Shown here piece by piece: positions 43,407 through 52,259 of a stretch of 64,000 nucleotides of DNA. The position numbers and the translations under genes are program-made. The notes beneath the pieces were generated by a model, which was not told where the DNA came from, did not search any database, and worked only from the letters and a program-made list of their open reading frames with translations. The DNA comes from Paenibacillus farraposensis (GTDB lineage Bacteria; Bacillota; Bacilli; Paenibacillales; Paenibacillaceae), in the NCBI RefSeq assembly GCF_020736845.1, contig NZ_JAFFQR010000112.1:186001-250000 (forward strand), written 5' to 3'. Numbering within the stretch: position 1 is the first letter of the stretch; each line of letters opens with the position of its first letter.

Positions 43407-44687
43407 TCATTCCGGAGCTGGCAAATTGTCCCTTTGCAGCGAGGTTCCGCGCAGCTTGGAATTGCGCAGAAGCACAGAAGGATCATCCCCCAGCATCGCG
43501 GCTGTCACAATGGCATTTTCACCAAATTTGTCGCGCAGCGCATCCATTGCTTTCAATAAACTTTCTTTCTTGGGCTGGTCCTGATAATCAAAAAGATCCA
43601 GCTGAACGGCCGCTTCCTCCTTCGGAATGAGCTGCTGCAGCGTAATACCCAGCAAGCGTACAGGCTTGCCCTCCCCCCAGTGGCGGCGATACAGCGCACA
43701 TGCTTCCTTATATATGTCTTCAGCGCTTTCCGTAGGGGTGCTTCTCATCTGAGAACGGGTAAAGGTCTTCATTTCCGGCGTCCGGATCGTCAGCTGAATG
43801 CCACCTGCCAACATTCCATGTCGTCGAAGCCTCCGGGCTACCTGATCGCTAATATTAAGAAGTACCCGCTGAGCATCTTCCAGCTCCACCGCATCCATAG
43901 GCAGGGTAGTCGTGTGACCGATGGACTTGTTGGGCTCCCGTTCTGTGCTGACTGGGGAATGATTAACTCCGTTAGCCGCCAATTTGAGCCACGATCCAGT
44001 CACGCCAAATACGCCAATTAGCATGTGTTCATCCGCCTTGGCCAATTGCCCGATGGTGCGAATGTTCATTTGTCGAAGCTTATCTGCCGTTTTGTGCCCC
44101 ACTCCAAACAACTGACTGCAAGGAAGATTCCATAAAACGCCAGGTACATCACGCAGCCGTAAAACCGATATCCCACGCGGTTTTTTCAGATCAGAGGCCA
44201 TTTTCGCCAACAGCTTGTTGGGCGCCACTCCGATCGAGCAGGGCAAGCCCAGCTCATCATTTATTCTGCGCTGGATTTCCTCCGCAATTTCCAAAGGTGT
44301 TCCAAACTGCTTGGAGCCTGTAATGTCAAGATAACATTCATCAATTGAAGTTGCTTCCAACATAGGCGTATACGAATATGCAATGCTCATAAATGCTTTG
44401 GAATAGCGGCGGTACAGGTGAAAATCAGGCTGTATAACGATCAGCTGCGGACAAATGCGGCGGGCCTGCTGGACAACCATCCCTGTTGAAATCCCCAAGC
44501 GCCGGGCTTCGTAGGAACAGGTTACAATTACACCTCTGCGCAGCTCACTGCTGCCGGCCACGGCAGTAGGCAATCCCGTATATTTTTCCGGCTCCTCCGC
44601 TGCATGGACGGAACAATAAAAAGCATTCATATCTACATGCAAAATAACTCGTCCATCGGCCGGATAATAAGCACTGACATCTTTCAC
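43407..44687 (-). CDS. dinB: DNA polymerase IV (Y-family)
   Basis: A 426-residue translesion polymerase. The catalytic acidic residues are in LHVDMNAFYCSVH and TSIDECYLDIT; a helix-hairpin-helix (LFGVGHKTADKLRQM) and a little-finger domain follow. A beta-clamp-binding motif QLDLFD sits near the C-terminus. The GTG at 44687 is chosen because AAGGG lies six bases upstream; TTG 44693 abuts it. No LexA box is obvious at the start. Confidence 0.93.
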   Translation of the reverse strand: MKDVSAYYPADGRVILHVDMNAFYCSVHAAEEPEKYTGLPTAVAGSSELRRGVIVTCSYEARRLGISTGMVVQQARRICPQLIVIQPDFHLYRRYSKAFMSIAYSYTPMLEATSIDECYLDITGSKQFGTPLEIAEEIQRRINDELGLPCSIGVAPNKLLAKMASDLKKPRGISVLRLRDVPGVLWNLPCSQLFGVGHKTADKLRQMNIRTIGQLAKADEHMLIGVFGVTGSWLKLAANGVNHSPVSTEREPNKSIGHTTTLPMDAVELEDAQRVLLNISDQVARRLRRHGMLAGGIQLTIRTPEMKTFTRSQMRSTPTESAEDIYKEACALYRRHWGEGKPVRLLGITLQQLIPKEEAAVQLDLFDYQDQPKKESLLKAMDALRDKFGENAIVTAAMLGDDPSVLLRNSKLRGTSLQRDNLPAPE

Positions 44688-44693
44688 GCTCAA

Positions 44694-44975
44694 CCCTTCT
44701 TTTAACTGTAAAATTCGCCCGCTCTCACGGGAATATGCCCCTTGGTTTTATTTTTGATTCTAGATACTATCCCTATTTTACATGAGATTAAAGACTTTGC
44801 GGCCACAAAATGATAATTATATATTACATTTAAAGTCATAAGTTGATATAATCGAGAATCATACGAGCAAGGCAAGCTGACGCTTTTCTGTTTTTAAGCG
44901 TTAATCAATTAAATAGATCTGCTTAAAAGAGCAAAGTTTCATTAATCTGAGCAATCCGCAAAGGAGGAGTCCCTC
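44694..44975. other. Divergent gap dinB-cimA
   Basis: A 280-bp AT-rich promoter region. It contains a GACGCTTTT/AAGCGTT hairpin near 44879-44903 but no T-box or other known leader. No gene is seen. Confidence 0.4.
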
Positions 44976-46592
44976 ATGTCCACCTCTATTTCGATTTTTG
45001 ATACAACGCTGCGAGACGGTACTCAAGGAGAAGGAATTAGCTTGTCTGCTGACGACAAATTGAAAATCGCCAAAAAACTCGATGATCTTGGTGTTCATTA
45101 TATTGAAGGCGGGATTCCCGGGAGCAACAGCAAAGATATCGAATTTTTCAAACGGGTGCAAGAGCTTGGACTTAAGGCCAAAATTGTCGCCTTCGGCAGT
45201 ACGCGCCGAAAAGACAGCATCGCAGCACAGGATGTCAATCTGCAGCGGATTCTGGAATCCGGTGCCCAGGCTGCTACACTGGTAGGTAAATCATGGGATT
45301 TCCATGTACACACTGCTTTGCAGACGACATTGGAGGAAAATTTGTCCATGATTTATGATTCCATCGCCTTTTTAAAACAAGGAGGCATGGAGGTTATTTT
45401 TGATGCCGAGCACTTTTTTGACGGGTATAAAAACAACCCCGATTATGCGCTCGCCGTCTTGAAAAAAGCGGAAGAAGCGGGTGCGGACTGGCTCGTGATG
45501 TGCGATACAAACGGCGGCACCATGCCGCATGAGGTACATGAGATTGTCTCTACACTCCATAGCCAACTGACTAGATCACAGCTGGGTATTCATACGCACA
45601 ATGACTGTGAATTGGCTGTAGCCAACACGCTTAGTGCAGTTCAGGCAGGCGCAAGACAGGTGCAGGGTACCATCAACGGATATGGTGAACGATGTGGCAA
45701 TGCCAATCTGTGCTCTGTCATTCCGAATTTGCAGCTCAAGCTCGGCTACGACTTCCTGGGTGATATCAAGCTAAAGCAGCTCTACAATACAGCCCGCTTT
45801 GTTAGCGAAATTGCGAACGTCAATATGCCTGTGAACCAGCCTTACATCGGCAATGCCGCTTTTGCCCATAAAGGCGGTATCCATGTATCAGCTATTATGC
45901 GGGACTCGCGAACTTATGAGCATATCGCTCCTGAACTCGTAGGGAACAAGCAGCGGGTACTGGTTTCCGAGCTGGCTGGACAAAGCAACGTTGTGTCCAA
46001 GGCCCAGGAACTGGGCATCTCCCTCGATCCTTCCAGTGAAGAAGCGCGTGGCGTTATTGGCCGCATCAAGGAACTGGAGCATCAGGGTTACCAGTTTGAA
46101 GGAGCCGATGCTTCGCTGGAATTGCTCATTCGTGAAGCCGGCGGTGAAATAAAGGAAATGTTCTCCTTTGAGTCCTTCAAGGTGCTGGTGGAAAAAGCCG
46201 CAGACCGCCCGGTTGTATCCGAAGCATTCTTGAAGCTGAATGTGGCAGGGACGAGTGTTTATACCGCTGCTGAAGGAAACGGCCCTGTCAATGCGCTCGA
46301 TAATGCACTTCGCAAGGCACTTTCCCAATATTTCCCTGCTTTGCAGGATATGCATCTGGCAGACTACAAGGTACGTGTACTGGATGAAAAAGATGCCACT
46401 GCCGCCAAAGTGCGGGTACTTATAGAATCCAAAAATTTTGAAGATGTCTGGAGTAACGTAGGCGTATCCGAAAATGTTATTGAAGCTAGCTGGGAAGCTC
46501 TCTTGGATAGTTTCCGTTATGCGCTGCTCGAAGTGCCGGCTCCTAAAAATGAGCAGACAGAGCCTACTCACCAGGGATTAGTTAACCATTAA
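44976..46592 (+). CDS. cimA: (R)-citramalate synthase
   Basis: A 538-residue enzyme that condenses acetyl-CoA and pyruvate to citramalate, the threonine-independent entry to isoleucine. The HMGL-type barrel shows FDTTLRDGTQGEG, the metal ligands in GIHTHNDCELAVAN and GTINGYGERCGNANL. A LeuA-type regulatory domain fills the last ~110 residues, where isoleucine would act. The N-terminal motif and the 530-residue length set it apart from LeuA. Strong AAAGGAGGAG site. Single-gene unit with terminator. Confidence 0.92.
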   Translation: MSTSISIFDTTLRDGTQGEGISLSADDKLKIAKKLDDLGVHYIEGGIPGSNSKDIEFFKRVQELGLKAKIVAFGSTRRKDSIAAQDVNLQRILESGAQAATLVGKSWDFHVHTALQTTLEENLSMIYDSIAFLKQGGMEVIFDAEHFFDGYKNNPDYALAVLKKAEEAGADWLVMCDTNGGTMPHEVHEIVSTLHSQLTRSQLGIHTHNDCELAVANTLSAVQAGARQVQGTINGYGERCGNANLCSVIPNLQLKLGYDFLGDIKLKQLYNTARFVSEIANVNMPVNQPYIGNAAFAHKGGIHVSAIMRDSRTYEHIAPELVGNKQRVLVSELAGQSNVVSKAQELGISLDPSSEEARGVIGRIKELEHQGYQFEGADASLELLIREAGGEIKEMFSFESFKVLVEKAADRPVVSEAFLKLNVAGTSVYTAAEGNGPVNALDNALRKALSQYFPALQDMHLADYKVRVLDEKDATAAKVRVLIESKNFEDVWSNVGVSENVIEASWEALLDSFRYALLEVPAPKNEQTEPTHQGLVNH

Positions 46593-46611
46593 TCAGGTGA
46601 CGGCATGATTT

Positions 46612-46662
46612 TAGAAGGTGTCTTTATGGGTTCTTGGACCTCAAAGACACCTTCTTTTTTTG
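46612..46662. terminator. Bidirectional rho-independent terminator
   Basis: AGAAGGTGTCTTT and AAAGACACCTTCT form a perfect stem ending in a T7 run, between convergent cimA and the thioredoxin-like gene. Confidence 0.88.
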
Positions 46663-47271
46663 CAGCATCTGTAATTTACGTTCCAATTCCTGCTCATTTA
46701 ACATACCGATGATGATTTCGTGTACCTGTCCATGAGGATCAACCAATACATGTGTCGGAAAAGCAGCTCCCCCAAACCGTTCAAACAACGCTCCTTGCTC
46801 ATCAAGCAATATTGGAAATTGCAGCCCCAAAGAGCGGGAGAACTTCCGCACATCCTCCAATCGGTCATAGCGAGTTACATTGATCCCATACACATCCACA
46901 TCATGTTTGTACTTGCGATACAGCTCATTCAGCATCGGCGCTTCCACACGGCACGGATCACACCATGAAGCCCAGAAGCTGATAACAAGTGCTTTATTGC
47001 GTGTCTCCCCTACATCATAGGACTTATCATCCAAACCTTTTAGAATCATGGCTGGAAGCCGTTGACCGGGTGTTATCCTTGGGGTCGCCTTTATCTCACC
47101 TGAATCAACCTCCTCTGCGAATACCTTCGCTTCAATCCCCTCCTCATGTGTATAGTCATCCTGTAACAGTACATTTTTATCGGGCACGCTTGATGCATAG
47201 GCCATGCTGGTAGTAATTCCCCATACTACTGCTCCCGCAAGCAGCAAAGTCACTTTTATAATCAAACCCAA
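46624..47271 (-). CDS. TlpA/ResA-like thiol-disulfide oxidoreductase
   Basis: A protein of about 215 residues with an N-terminal signal/anchor helix and an external thioredoxin fold. The redox motif is WCDPC in SFWASWCDPCRVEAPML, and FPTHVLVDPHG carries the cis-proline. It probably keeps extracytoplasmic cysteines reduced, for example during cytochrome c maturation, but no ccs or res genes adjoin. TTG 47271 has AAAGG nine bases upstream; GTG 47280 directly follows the same site. Confidence 0.85.
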   Translation of the reverse strand: MGLIIKVTLLLAGAVVWGITTSMAYASSVPDKNVLLQDDYTHEEGIEAKVFAEEVDSGEIKATPRITPGQRLPAMILKGLDDKSYDVGETRNKALVISFWASWCDPCRVEAPMLNELYRKYKHDVDVYGINVTRYDRLEDVRKFSRSLGLQFPILLDEQGALFERFGGAAFPTHVLVDPHGQVHEIIIGMLNEQELERKLQMLQKKKVSLRSKNP

Positions 47272-47386
47272 TTTTTTCACCCTTTAATCACCTGTCTTTC
47301 CTTCCGGTCCTCTTGAACCTCCCCATAGGATACCCAGCCTGCTCCCGACTCTAACCCTCCGTATCTGCGATGTGCACAAAAAAAAC

Positions 47387-47427
47387 AGCAAACCCGCGCA
47401 TGATCGCGAACCTGCTGTTTTGAGTGC
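47387..47427. terminator. Rho-independent terminator
   Basis: AAAACAGCA and TGCTGTTTT with an inner CGCG stem, downstream of the exonuclease gene on the minus strand. Confidence 0.7.
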
Positions 47428-47455
47428 AATCTGAAGCTTGATGCCTTGTACCCTG

Positions 47456-48193
47456 TCAGGCATGACTTAGATGTGCATAAATATCAGCCAAATTAGTTAC
47501 GTTACGTTTAAGCATTTCCTGCACATATGCCACCCACAGCTTGGCTGTCATTTTAGCGTCCTCCAGCGCATGATGCCGCCCCTCAATCAGAATGCATTGA
47601 TGGGTCAGCAATTCATCGAGGCTATACGTCTGGTGCTGCTGTGGCTCCAGCCACTTGGCAAGCATCATCGTATCCAGAACACGGTGCGTCAGCTGAACTT
47701 TGGACGTTTTCCATAAAGCGGCATTCAAAAAGGCCTTATCATGCGCGCTGGCATGCGCTACAAGCACACGACCACCTACAAAGGACATAAAATCGTGCAG
47801 TCCATTCATCAGCGGCGGAGCCTTGTCGGTCATTTCCCGGGTAATCCCGGTTAGCTCTGTAATATGCTCGGGAATCACTGTACGCGGATTGACGAGCGTA
47901 TAAAACTGCTCTTTTTCCATAATCGTATCCCCAACTACCCGAATCGCTCCGAATGATAAAATCTCATCTCCATGCTGTGCAGAAAATCCCGTCGTCTCCA
48001 GATCAAAAACAACCGTCTCCAAACGCTCCAGCGGGGTCCGCAATACTTCAGAGCGCCGTTGCTCCCGGGTTAAGGAGCGAATAAACGCCATCTGCTGAGC
48101 CGTAGGAGCTCCCATTACAGAAGCGATGGCAGACGGCACTCCCCCTCTGCGAAGAGCGCCCCAAAAGCCGCCCCCCTGCGCCGGTTTTTTCAT
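47456..48193 (-). CDS. DnaQ-like 3'-5' exonuclease
   Basis: A 245-residue protein with a DEDDh exonuclease domain from residue ~60: VVFDLETTGF (Exo I), LVAHASAHDKAFLN (Exo II) and HHALEDAKMTAKLW (Exo III). The first 55 residues are basic and without a domain. It resembles the epsilon-type proofreading exonucleases that act outside the polymerase in Firmicutes. It overlaps the upstream DUF294 gene by four bases (ATGA), so the two are made together. Confidence 0.88.
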   Translation of the reverse strand: MKKPAQGGGFWGALRRGGVPSAIASVMGAPTAQQMAFIRSLTREQRRSEVLRTPLERLETVVFDLETTGFSAQHGDEILSFGAIRVVGDTIMEKEQFYTLVNPRTVIPEHITELTGITREMTDKAPPLMNGLHDFMSFVGGRVLVAHASAHDKAFLNAALWKTSKVQLTHRVLDTMMLAKWLEPQQHQTYSLDELLTHQCILIEGRHHALEDAKMTAKLWVAYVQEMLKRNVTNLADIYAHLSHA

Positions 48194-49272
48194 GATCTTC
48201 TCCCTTCCATGAATCGAAGCTGTCTTTGCAACGCACGATGGAGCCGCCGCACCGTTGAAAGAGCCTCGCGCAGCTCATGCCAGCCCTTGCCTTGCTTCAA
48301 TGGCTTGACAGCCAGATAGCTGTTGCTGACCAGCAATCCGTCCCTCTCCTGCACTGGAGTAGCCATACGCAGCCGAAGCGCAGTCCGAAAAGCCCGCTCG
48401 CAGGCATCCAGCAAAGGAAGCGGTGCAGCCTCCAATAGCGCCAGGTGCCTGAGCCTTTTCAGCGTAGAGGTTTCCTCCACTCCGTGCTGCAACGCGAGAA
48501 ACCGCACTACATTTACCAGCGGAATATACAACCCGTATTTCACATCAAAATCGCCCGCATGCTCTCCGAAGCGCTCGGTAACAATCTGACCTAAAATGTT
48601 AAGTGTCGCTTTATGCCTCACTGTGTTCCTGAGTACCGCTAAAGGCAAATCGGGGTGTTTTCGGAACAACTCATAAAAGCTGCATTTCCATTCAGAGGAT
48701 AATTGTGCATCACCGGCAATATGCCGCATGTCAGACGAGATGATCAGATAACGGATCGGCTCCCAGGCAAAATCATCCGACCATTTCGTCAACTGATCCC
48801 GCCAATCAGACAATGTGCGGCGCCACAACAGCTCCGAACACATCACTTTCCCCTCGCATTTGGGATATCCCAGATACTCCAGCATCGCAGACAGTCTGCA
48901 ACCAAGCTCTCTAAAATACAATTCCTTATCCGCAGATGCAACATCGCTGATGATCATACCGTTATCCTGGTCACTCCACAGAGTCGATTCCAAGCGCCCC
49001 ATGCTTCCGAAGGCTATAAATGCATAAGGGACGGGAGGGAGGCCGAAGCCATCCTCAACCATCCCTTTTTCGCATATTTGTACAGCTTTGGCCGCGATGC
49101 GGTCATGCATTTCATTCGCCGTTTGCAACCAGTCTGATAACGGATCGGAGGCTCGGGAAGCCAACAGCCATTTTTGAGAATCGACCCTGGCCTGCCTTAG
49201 CGATTCAGGCGTGTCTGCATGATCAATCTCTCCGGCGGAACTCGCCCACGGGGCCACATTTTGCAGTTCCAT
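48190..49272 (-). CDS. DUF294 nucleotidyltransferase-like protein
   Basis: About 360 residues. The N-terminal half has the GlnD-like nucleotidyltransferase signature AFGSMGRLESTLWSDQDNGMI (GS...D.D), and the C-terminal part is the DUF294 helical region. CBS or cyclic-nucleotide domains that often precede this pair are missing. A substrate protein or nucleotide is unknown. ATG 49272 follows GGAGGAG. It is coupled to the exonuclease gene and lies 48 bp upstream-side of the ammonium transporter gene, a location that could link it to nitrogen signalling (inference). Confidence 0.82.
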   Translation of the reverse strand: MELQNVAPWASSAGEIDHADTPESLRQARVDSQKWLLASRASDPLSDWLQTANEMHDRIAAKAVQICEKGMVEDGFGLPPVPYAFIAFGSMGRLESTLWSDQDNGMIISDVASADKELYFRELGCRLSAMLEYLGYPKCEGKVMCSELLWRRTLSDWRDQLTKWSDDFAWEPIRYLIISSDMRHIAGDAQLSSEWKCSFYELFRKHPDLPLAVLRNTVRHKATLNILGQIVTERFGEHAGDFDVKYGLYIPLVNVVRFLALQHGVEETSTLKRLRHLALLEAAPLPLLDACERAFRTALRLRMATPVQERDGLLVSNSYLAVKPLKQGKGWHELREALSTVRRLHRALQRQLRFMEGRRS

Positions 49273-49319
49273 ATAACCATCTCCTCCGCTCTTCATACTG
49301 GCTCTCTATAATTTACATC

Positions 49320-50723
49320 TTAGTTTGCAATTCCAGAACGCTTTTCAGCCTCGGCAACCAGCTTCATTTGTTCCGGATAGCCGTACGTACCGTGTTCACT
49401 GATGTCCAGTCCCATCGTTTCTTCCTCTTCTGTAACGCGAATACCCATAATCGCTTTCATTCCACCCAGAATAATGAATGAAATGACGAACACAAAGGCA
49501 AATGTACCAACCAGACCGAGCAGTTGCACTCCCAGTTGCGTAAGTCCGCCACCATAGAATAGCCCTGCTTGACCTACACCTGTTACTTTTACAAGCTCAG
49601 GAGTAGCGAACAACCCTGTCGATACTGCACCCCACATCCCTGCAATACCATGTACAGAAAAAGCATACACCGGATCATCTACTCTTGCGCGCTCAAACCA
49701 TTGTGCTGTAAAGAAAGTGACGATCCCTGCTACTGCACCGATAACCAGCGCTGCCCAAGGAGCTACAAAGGCACATGAACCTGTAATAGCCACCAAAGCT
49801 GCCAGCACGCCATTCAGCATCGCAGGAATATCTGCTTTTCCATATACCATCCAGGATACGAGCAAAGCGAAAACCCCGCCCGCCGCAGCTGCAATATTTG
49901 TAGTCAACGCCACATATCCGAAAAATCCGTCATTCATAGCCGATACCGCACTGCCCGGGTTAAATCCAAACCAGCCAAACCAGAGAATAATAACACCCAG
50001 AATAGAATACACCTGATTATGACCTGGAATGCTATTTGGCTTACCTTCCTTATTAAACTTGCCCAAACGCGGTTTGAGCAGCAATGTAGCGACGAGCGCT
50101 GCCGTGGCGCCTGTCAGATGGACTACCGTTGAACCGGCATAATCCTGCATACCCAGTTTACCAAGCCATCCTCCGCCCCATACCCAGTGAGCTACAACCG
50201 GATAGATCACGATAGAGAACAAAATCCCGAAAATAATGTATACACTTAATTTTGCACGCTCTGCCATTCCTCCACATGCGATCGAAAGAGATACCGAAGC
50301 AAAAGCAAAATGAAACAAAAACATAATGGTAACCGGTACATCCAGAGCTGAAAGAGAATCAAACGATGCTCCAGCATCGGTCCCGCTCATGAAGAAACCC
50401 GTCAATCCCATAAATCCGTTGCCGCCATCGTTGCCAAAGCCGAGTCCAAATCCTAGAGCCCAGAAGGACAAAGCCGCAACACCTGTGGTAAGGATCGTTT
50501 TACCAGCAACATGCCCCGCATTCTTCATTCGTGTCGAGCCGGCCTCCAGCAATGCAAACCCCGCTTGCATGAAGAACACAAGGATAAATGCCAAGAAGGT
50601 AAATACCGTGTTTAAGCCTGCTTGAAGCTGAATATTTGTCGGACCGTCAGCAGCGAATGCACCCACCGGAAAAGCCAGTACCGTCACCATGGCCAATAAT
50701 GCAACTAACCACTTTTTTCTCAT
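49320..50723 (-). CDS. amtB: Ammonium transporter
   Basis: A 467-residue Amt channel with a cleavable signal peptide (ending VGAFAADG) and eleven membrane helices. Pore residues appear in MQAGFALLEAG, VVHLTGATAAL and SVHGIAGMWGA (the twin-His pair). It passes ammonium under nitrogen shortage. ATG 50723 follows GGGAGTG. A perfect GlnR/TnrA box lies 19 bp upstream, so repression under good nitrogen supply is likely. No glnK gene adjoins. Confidence 0.94.
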   Translation of the reverse strand: MRKKWLVALLAMVTVLAFPVGAFAADGPTNIQLQAGLNTVFTFLAFILVFFMQAGFALLEAGSTRMKNAGHVAGKTILTTGVAALSFWALGFGLGFGNDGGNGFMGLTGFFMSGTDAGASFDSLSALDVPVTIMFLFHFAFASVSLSIACGGMAERAKLSVYIIFGILFSIVIYPVVAHWVWGGGWLGKLGMQDYAGSTVVHLTGATAALVATLLLKPRLGKFNKEGKPNSIPGHNQVYSILGVIILWFGWFGFNPGSAVSAMNDGFFGYVALTTNIAAAAGGVFALLVSWMVYGKADIPAMLNGVLAALVAITGSCAFVAPWAALVIGAVAGIVTFFTAQWFERARVDDPVYAFSVHGIAGMWGAVSTGLFATPELVKVTGVGQAGLFYGGGLTQLGVQLLGLVGTFAFVFVISFIILGGMKAIMGIRVTEEEETMGLDISEHGTYGYPEQMKLVAEAEKRSGIAN

Positions 50724-50741
50724 GAAGTCCACTCCCTCGGA

Positions 50742-50758
50742 TGTTATATTTCTTTACA
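50742..50758. promoter_or_regulatory. GlnR/TnrA box
   Basis: TGTTATATTTCTTTACA matches TGTNA-N7-TNACA exactly. It lies downstream of the predicted start of transcription, a position suited to repression. A weaker copy with one mismatch lies at 50855-50871. Confidence 0.75.
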
Positions 50759-50779
50759 TAATATGAAAATCTTATTGTC

Positions 50780-50809
50780 ATTATAAGCAGAACACATAAA
50801 TGTTGACAA
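50780..50809 (-). promoter_or_regulatory. Predicted amtB promoter
   Basis: Minus strand TTGTCA (50809-50804), 18-base spacer, TATAAT (50785-50780). Confidence 0.6.
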
Positions 50810-50982
50810 GATTTTTTTTTATTATGTTAAAAAAAGTTGGCCACGAGCCTTTCATGTCATATTTACTTACCAAAAAGGTAGTATGTTTTGGCTCTAGAAA
50901 AAGCATGACGTTTGACTGTATGGTTAAAAATCATGTAAAATATACTTATTAAACACTCGGTCTGCAGACGATATATTGAAGG

Positions 50983-51450
50983 TTGAATGAAGAACGCGAG
51001 GTGAGGGCAGATGGGGATACGAAGCTGTATCGAATTGGCGAACTAGCCAAGGCCGCGGGTGTCAGCGAACGAACCATTGATTACTATACAAAGCTCGGTT
51101 TGATCACACCTGAAGAACGATCATTGAAAAATTATCGGCTTTATAATGATGAAACCTTAAAAAGACTTGAACGTATTAACCAAATGAAACAAGAGAAGTA
51201 TAGCCTTGAGGAAATCAGACAGACATTGATTAAATGGAACTCGGTTGCAGGCGACGATCAAGTCACCGACAAGCTGACAAGTCTGGAGATGCATATGCAG
51301 CGCCTGGCGCGTGAACTCCATGAGCTGCAGCCTCTACTGAGGCAACTCAAGCCCGTTCAAGCGCGTAAATTGCTTACTGGCATACTCCCGCAAAGCGCCG
51401 CTTGTATCGAAGCTCTAAAGTATTTGCTGGAGCATAGTTCTATGATGTGA
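50983..51450 (+). CDS. MerR family transcriptional regulator
   Basis: About 155 residues. The winged helix of MerR proteins is clear (YRIGELAKAAGVSERTIDYY, then NYRLYNDETLKRLERI). A coiled-coil dimer helix follows (LTSLEMHMQRLARELHELQPLL). No metal-binding cysteines are present, and it lacks the start typical of GlnR/TnrA. The start is uncertain: TTG 50983 or GTG 51001, neither with a strong ribosome site. It lies 41 bp before yugP and divergent from amtB. Confidence 0.82.
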   Translation: MNEEREVRADGDTKLYRIGELAKAAGVSERTIDYYTKLGLITPEERSLKNYRLYNDETLKRLERINQMKQEKYSLEEIRQTLIKWNSVAGDDQVTDKLTSLEMHMQRLARELHELQPLLRQLKPVQARKLLTGILPQSAACIEALKYLLEHSSMM

Positions 51451-51491
51451 TTCCCGGGCTGTATAATGAAACAATAATGGAGGGTTGCTAT

Positions 51492-52163
51492 ATGATGGGG
51501 TTGTATATATTAATCATTCTTGCGTTCGTTTTGTCCTTATGGGCGCAATTTCGTGTAAAAGGTACTTTTAACAGGTGGTCTGATGTGCCCAATGAAAATG
51601 GTATGACAGGTTATGACGCCGCCCGGCACATGCTGGATCGCAACGGTTTGCATGACGTTCCTATTGAACCGGTACCCGGTGCATTGTCGGATCATTATGA
51701 TCCGATCCATCGAGTTGTACGCCTGTCCGAGCCGGTGTATTATGAAAAATCCATTTCCGCGGTCGCTGTAGCTTGTCACGAGGTCGGCCATGCGATTCAG
51801 CATAAAGAGCATTATCCTATGCTGACTTTGCGTCATCGCATTTTCCCGCTCGTCAACTTTGCATCAGGTATTGCACCGTTTCTGCTGATTATCGGTTTGT
51901 TGTTCAGCTTCACGAACCTGATCGGTCTAGGCATCATCTTTTTCTCGGCTACCGTTGCTTTTCAATTAATTACATTGCCGGTCGAATTTAATGCATCCAA
52001 CCGTGCCCGTGATATTATGGTTTCCGAAGGCTTTATCCACAGGGATGAGGAACGAGGTGTTGCCAAAGTATTGAACGCCGCTGCATTGACCTATGTGGCC
52101 GCCGCTCTCGTTTCCTTGCTCGAACTGATCCGGTTGATTGGAATTTTTAACAGCCGCGACTAA
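51492..52163 (+). CDS. yugP: Zinc metallopeptidase, YugP type
   Basis: A 223-residue membrane-embedded metallopeptidase. The zinc motif is HEVGHAIQ (HExxH) near residue 97, followed by a hydrophobic hairpin and the third ligand region EFNASNRA. Four membrane segments are predicted. Substrates are unknown. ATG 51492 follows GGAGGG; the longer frame overlapping the MerR gene is not supported. Probably cotranscribed with the regulator. Confidence 0.88.
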   Translation: MMGLYILIILAFVLSLWAQFRVKGTFNRWSDVPNENGMTGYDAARHMLDRNGLHDVPIEPVPGALSDHYDPIHRVVRLSEPVYYEKSISAVAVACHEVGHAIQHKEHYPMLTLRHRIFPLVNFASGIAPFLLIIGLLFSFTNLIGLGIIFFSATVAFQLITLPVEFNASNRARDIMVSEGFIHRDEERGVAKVLNAAALTYVAAALVSLLELIRLIGIFNSRD

Positions 52164-52173
52164 TCCATTTATT

Positions 52174-52228
52174 ACAAAAAAAGGCTGTTCCCTCATCATT
52201 GTGGTGGTAGAGGAACAGCCTTTTTTCT
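52174..52228. terminator. Bidirectional rho-independent terminator
   Basis: AAAAAAGGCTGTTCC and GGAACAGCCTTTTTT form a perfect 15-bp stem between yugP and the LysR gene. Confidence 0.88.
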
Positions 52229-52259
52229 ATCTATGCCAATGCCATATATTAGCTCCCGT

